From assembly GCF_025340265.1 (NCBI RefSeq), contig NZ_CP022707.1, positions 496,001 to 560,000 on the forward strand: 64,000 bases of DNA, read 5' to 3'. Shown one piece after another: positions 63,856 to 64,000 of the stretch. The notes beneath the pieces were generated by a model. That model ran no database searches. It saw nothing but the letters and a program-made list of their open reading frames with translations, and was not told where the DNA came from. Origin of the DNA: Novosphingobium sp. 9. Its GTDB lineage: Bacteria; Pseudomonadota; Alphaproteobacteria; Sphingomonadales; Sphingomonadaceae. Each line of letters opens with the position of its first letter. Within the stretch, counting starts at the first letter, position 1. A program made the translations under genes and the position numbers.

Positions 63856-64000
63856 ATCTGTGCGCTTGCAAGCGATCACGCAAGTCCCCCCGTGCCGACA
63901 CAGGGGAGGCAAAGGCAGGGTAAGGACCACCTAAGAGAGGCTAGAGGGGGTCTAGAGCCGCATAACCCCGCGTGACGGCGGCTTTGCGCTTTGATACTCT

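Overview
The window looks like a chromosomal segment of a sphingomonad (Alphaproteobacteria, Sphingomonadales; Novosphingobium or a close relative). The evidence is GC-rich coding sequence, two large TonB-dependent receptors, an UrcA-family protein, a PopZ/DUF2497 protein next to a TolC channel and an isoaspartyl-methyltransferase-like protein, and a PadR/HAAS/GIN-domain cassette. This placement is inferred from gene content; no database was searched.

Layout. 0.2-3.6 kb: an aromatic-acid/H+ symporter convergent with a QuiC-type 3-dehydroshikimate dehydratase (quinate/shikimate to protocatechuate). 3.7-11.5 kb: a tightly packed minus-strand housekeeping operon, gpmA-purE-purK-folA-ribF-ileS-lspA-DUF3035 lipoprotein. 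11.6-12 kb: a small conserved protein and tRNA-Thr(GGT). 12.3-16.2 kb: a TonB-dependent receptor paired with a beta-propeller phytase. 16.3-21.3 kb: a lytic transglycosylase, ferredoxin-NADP reductase, DctA and an OprB-type porin.

21.3-46.8 kb is the main accessory region, which reads as a xyloglucan utilisation locus. It holds GH43, GH29 alpha-fucosidase, an acyltransferase, a GH31 alpha-xylosidase with a PA14 insert, a CjBgl35A-like GH35 beta-galactosidase, a GH74 endo-xyloglucanase, a GH3 beta-glucosidase, two esterases and a dedicated TonB-dependent receptor. Embedded in it is a xylose-oxidation (Weimberg-type) operon, xylX-xylB-xylC-sugar transporter-mutarotase, plus a LacI-family regulator. 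Related LacI-type palindromes sit in several of its promoters. The model is: GH74 cuts the backbone outside, the receptor imports oligosaccharides, exo-glycosidases strip fucose, galactose, xylose and acetyl groups, GH3 releases glucose, and xylose is oxidised to a 2-keto-3-deoxy acid and beyond. xylD and xylA are not in the window.

47-64 kb: class II fumarase FumC and a ROK regulator; the PadR/HAAS/GIN cassette; an MpaB-type oxygenase with a coupled HTH protein; an L,D-transpeptidase; a metallophosphoesterase with a lipid kinase; a LytS/LytTR two-component system; an Fe-S class I fumarase; then a methyltransferase-like protein, TolC, PopZ, a thioredoxin-fold ferredoxin and a small membrane protein whose start overlaps a parS-like site.

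Two cautions matter. First, five genes (purE, the porin, the GH29 fucosidase, xylB and a small membrane protein at 55.6 kb) are each broken by exactly one missing base in or beside a G/C homopolymer. This looks like base-calling error rather than five pseudogenes. Second, ileS carries an in-frame palindromic insertion of about 70 bp that resembles a mobile repeat.
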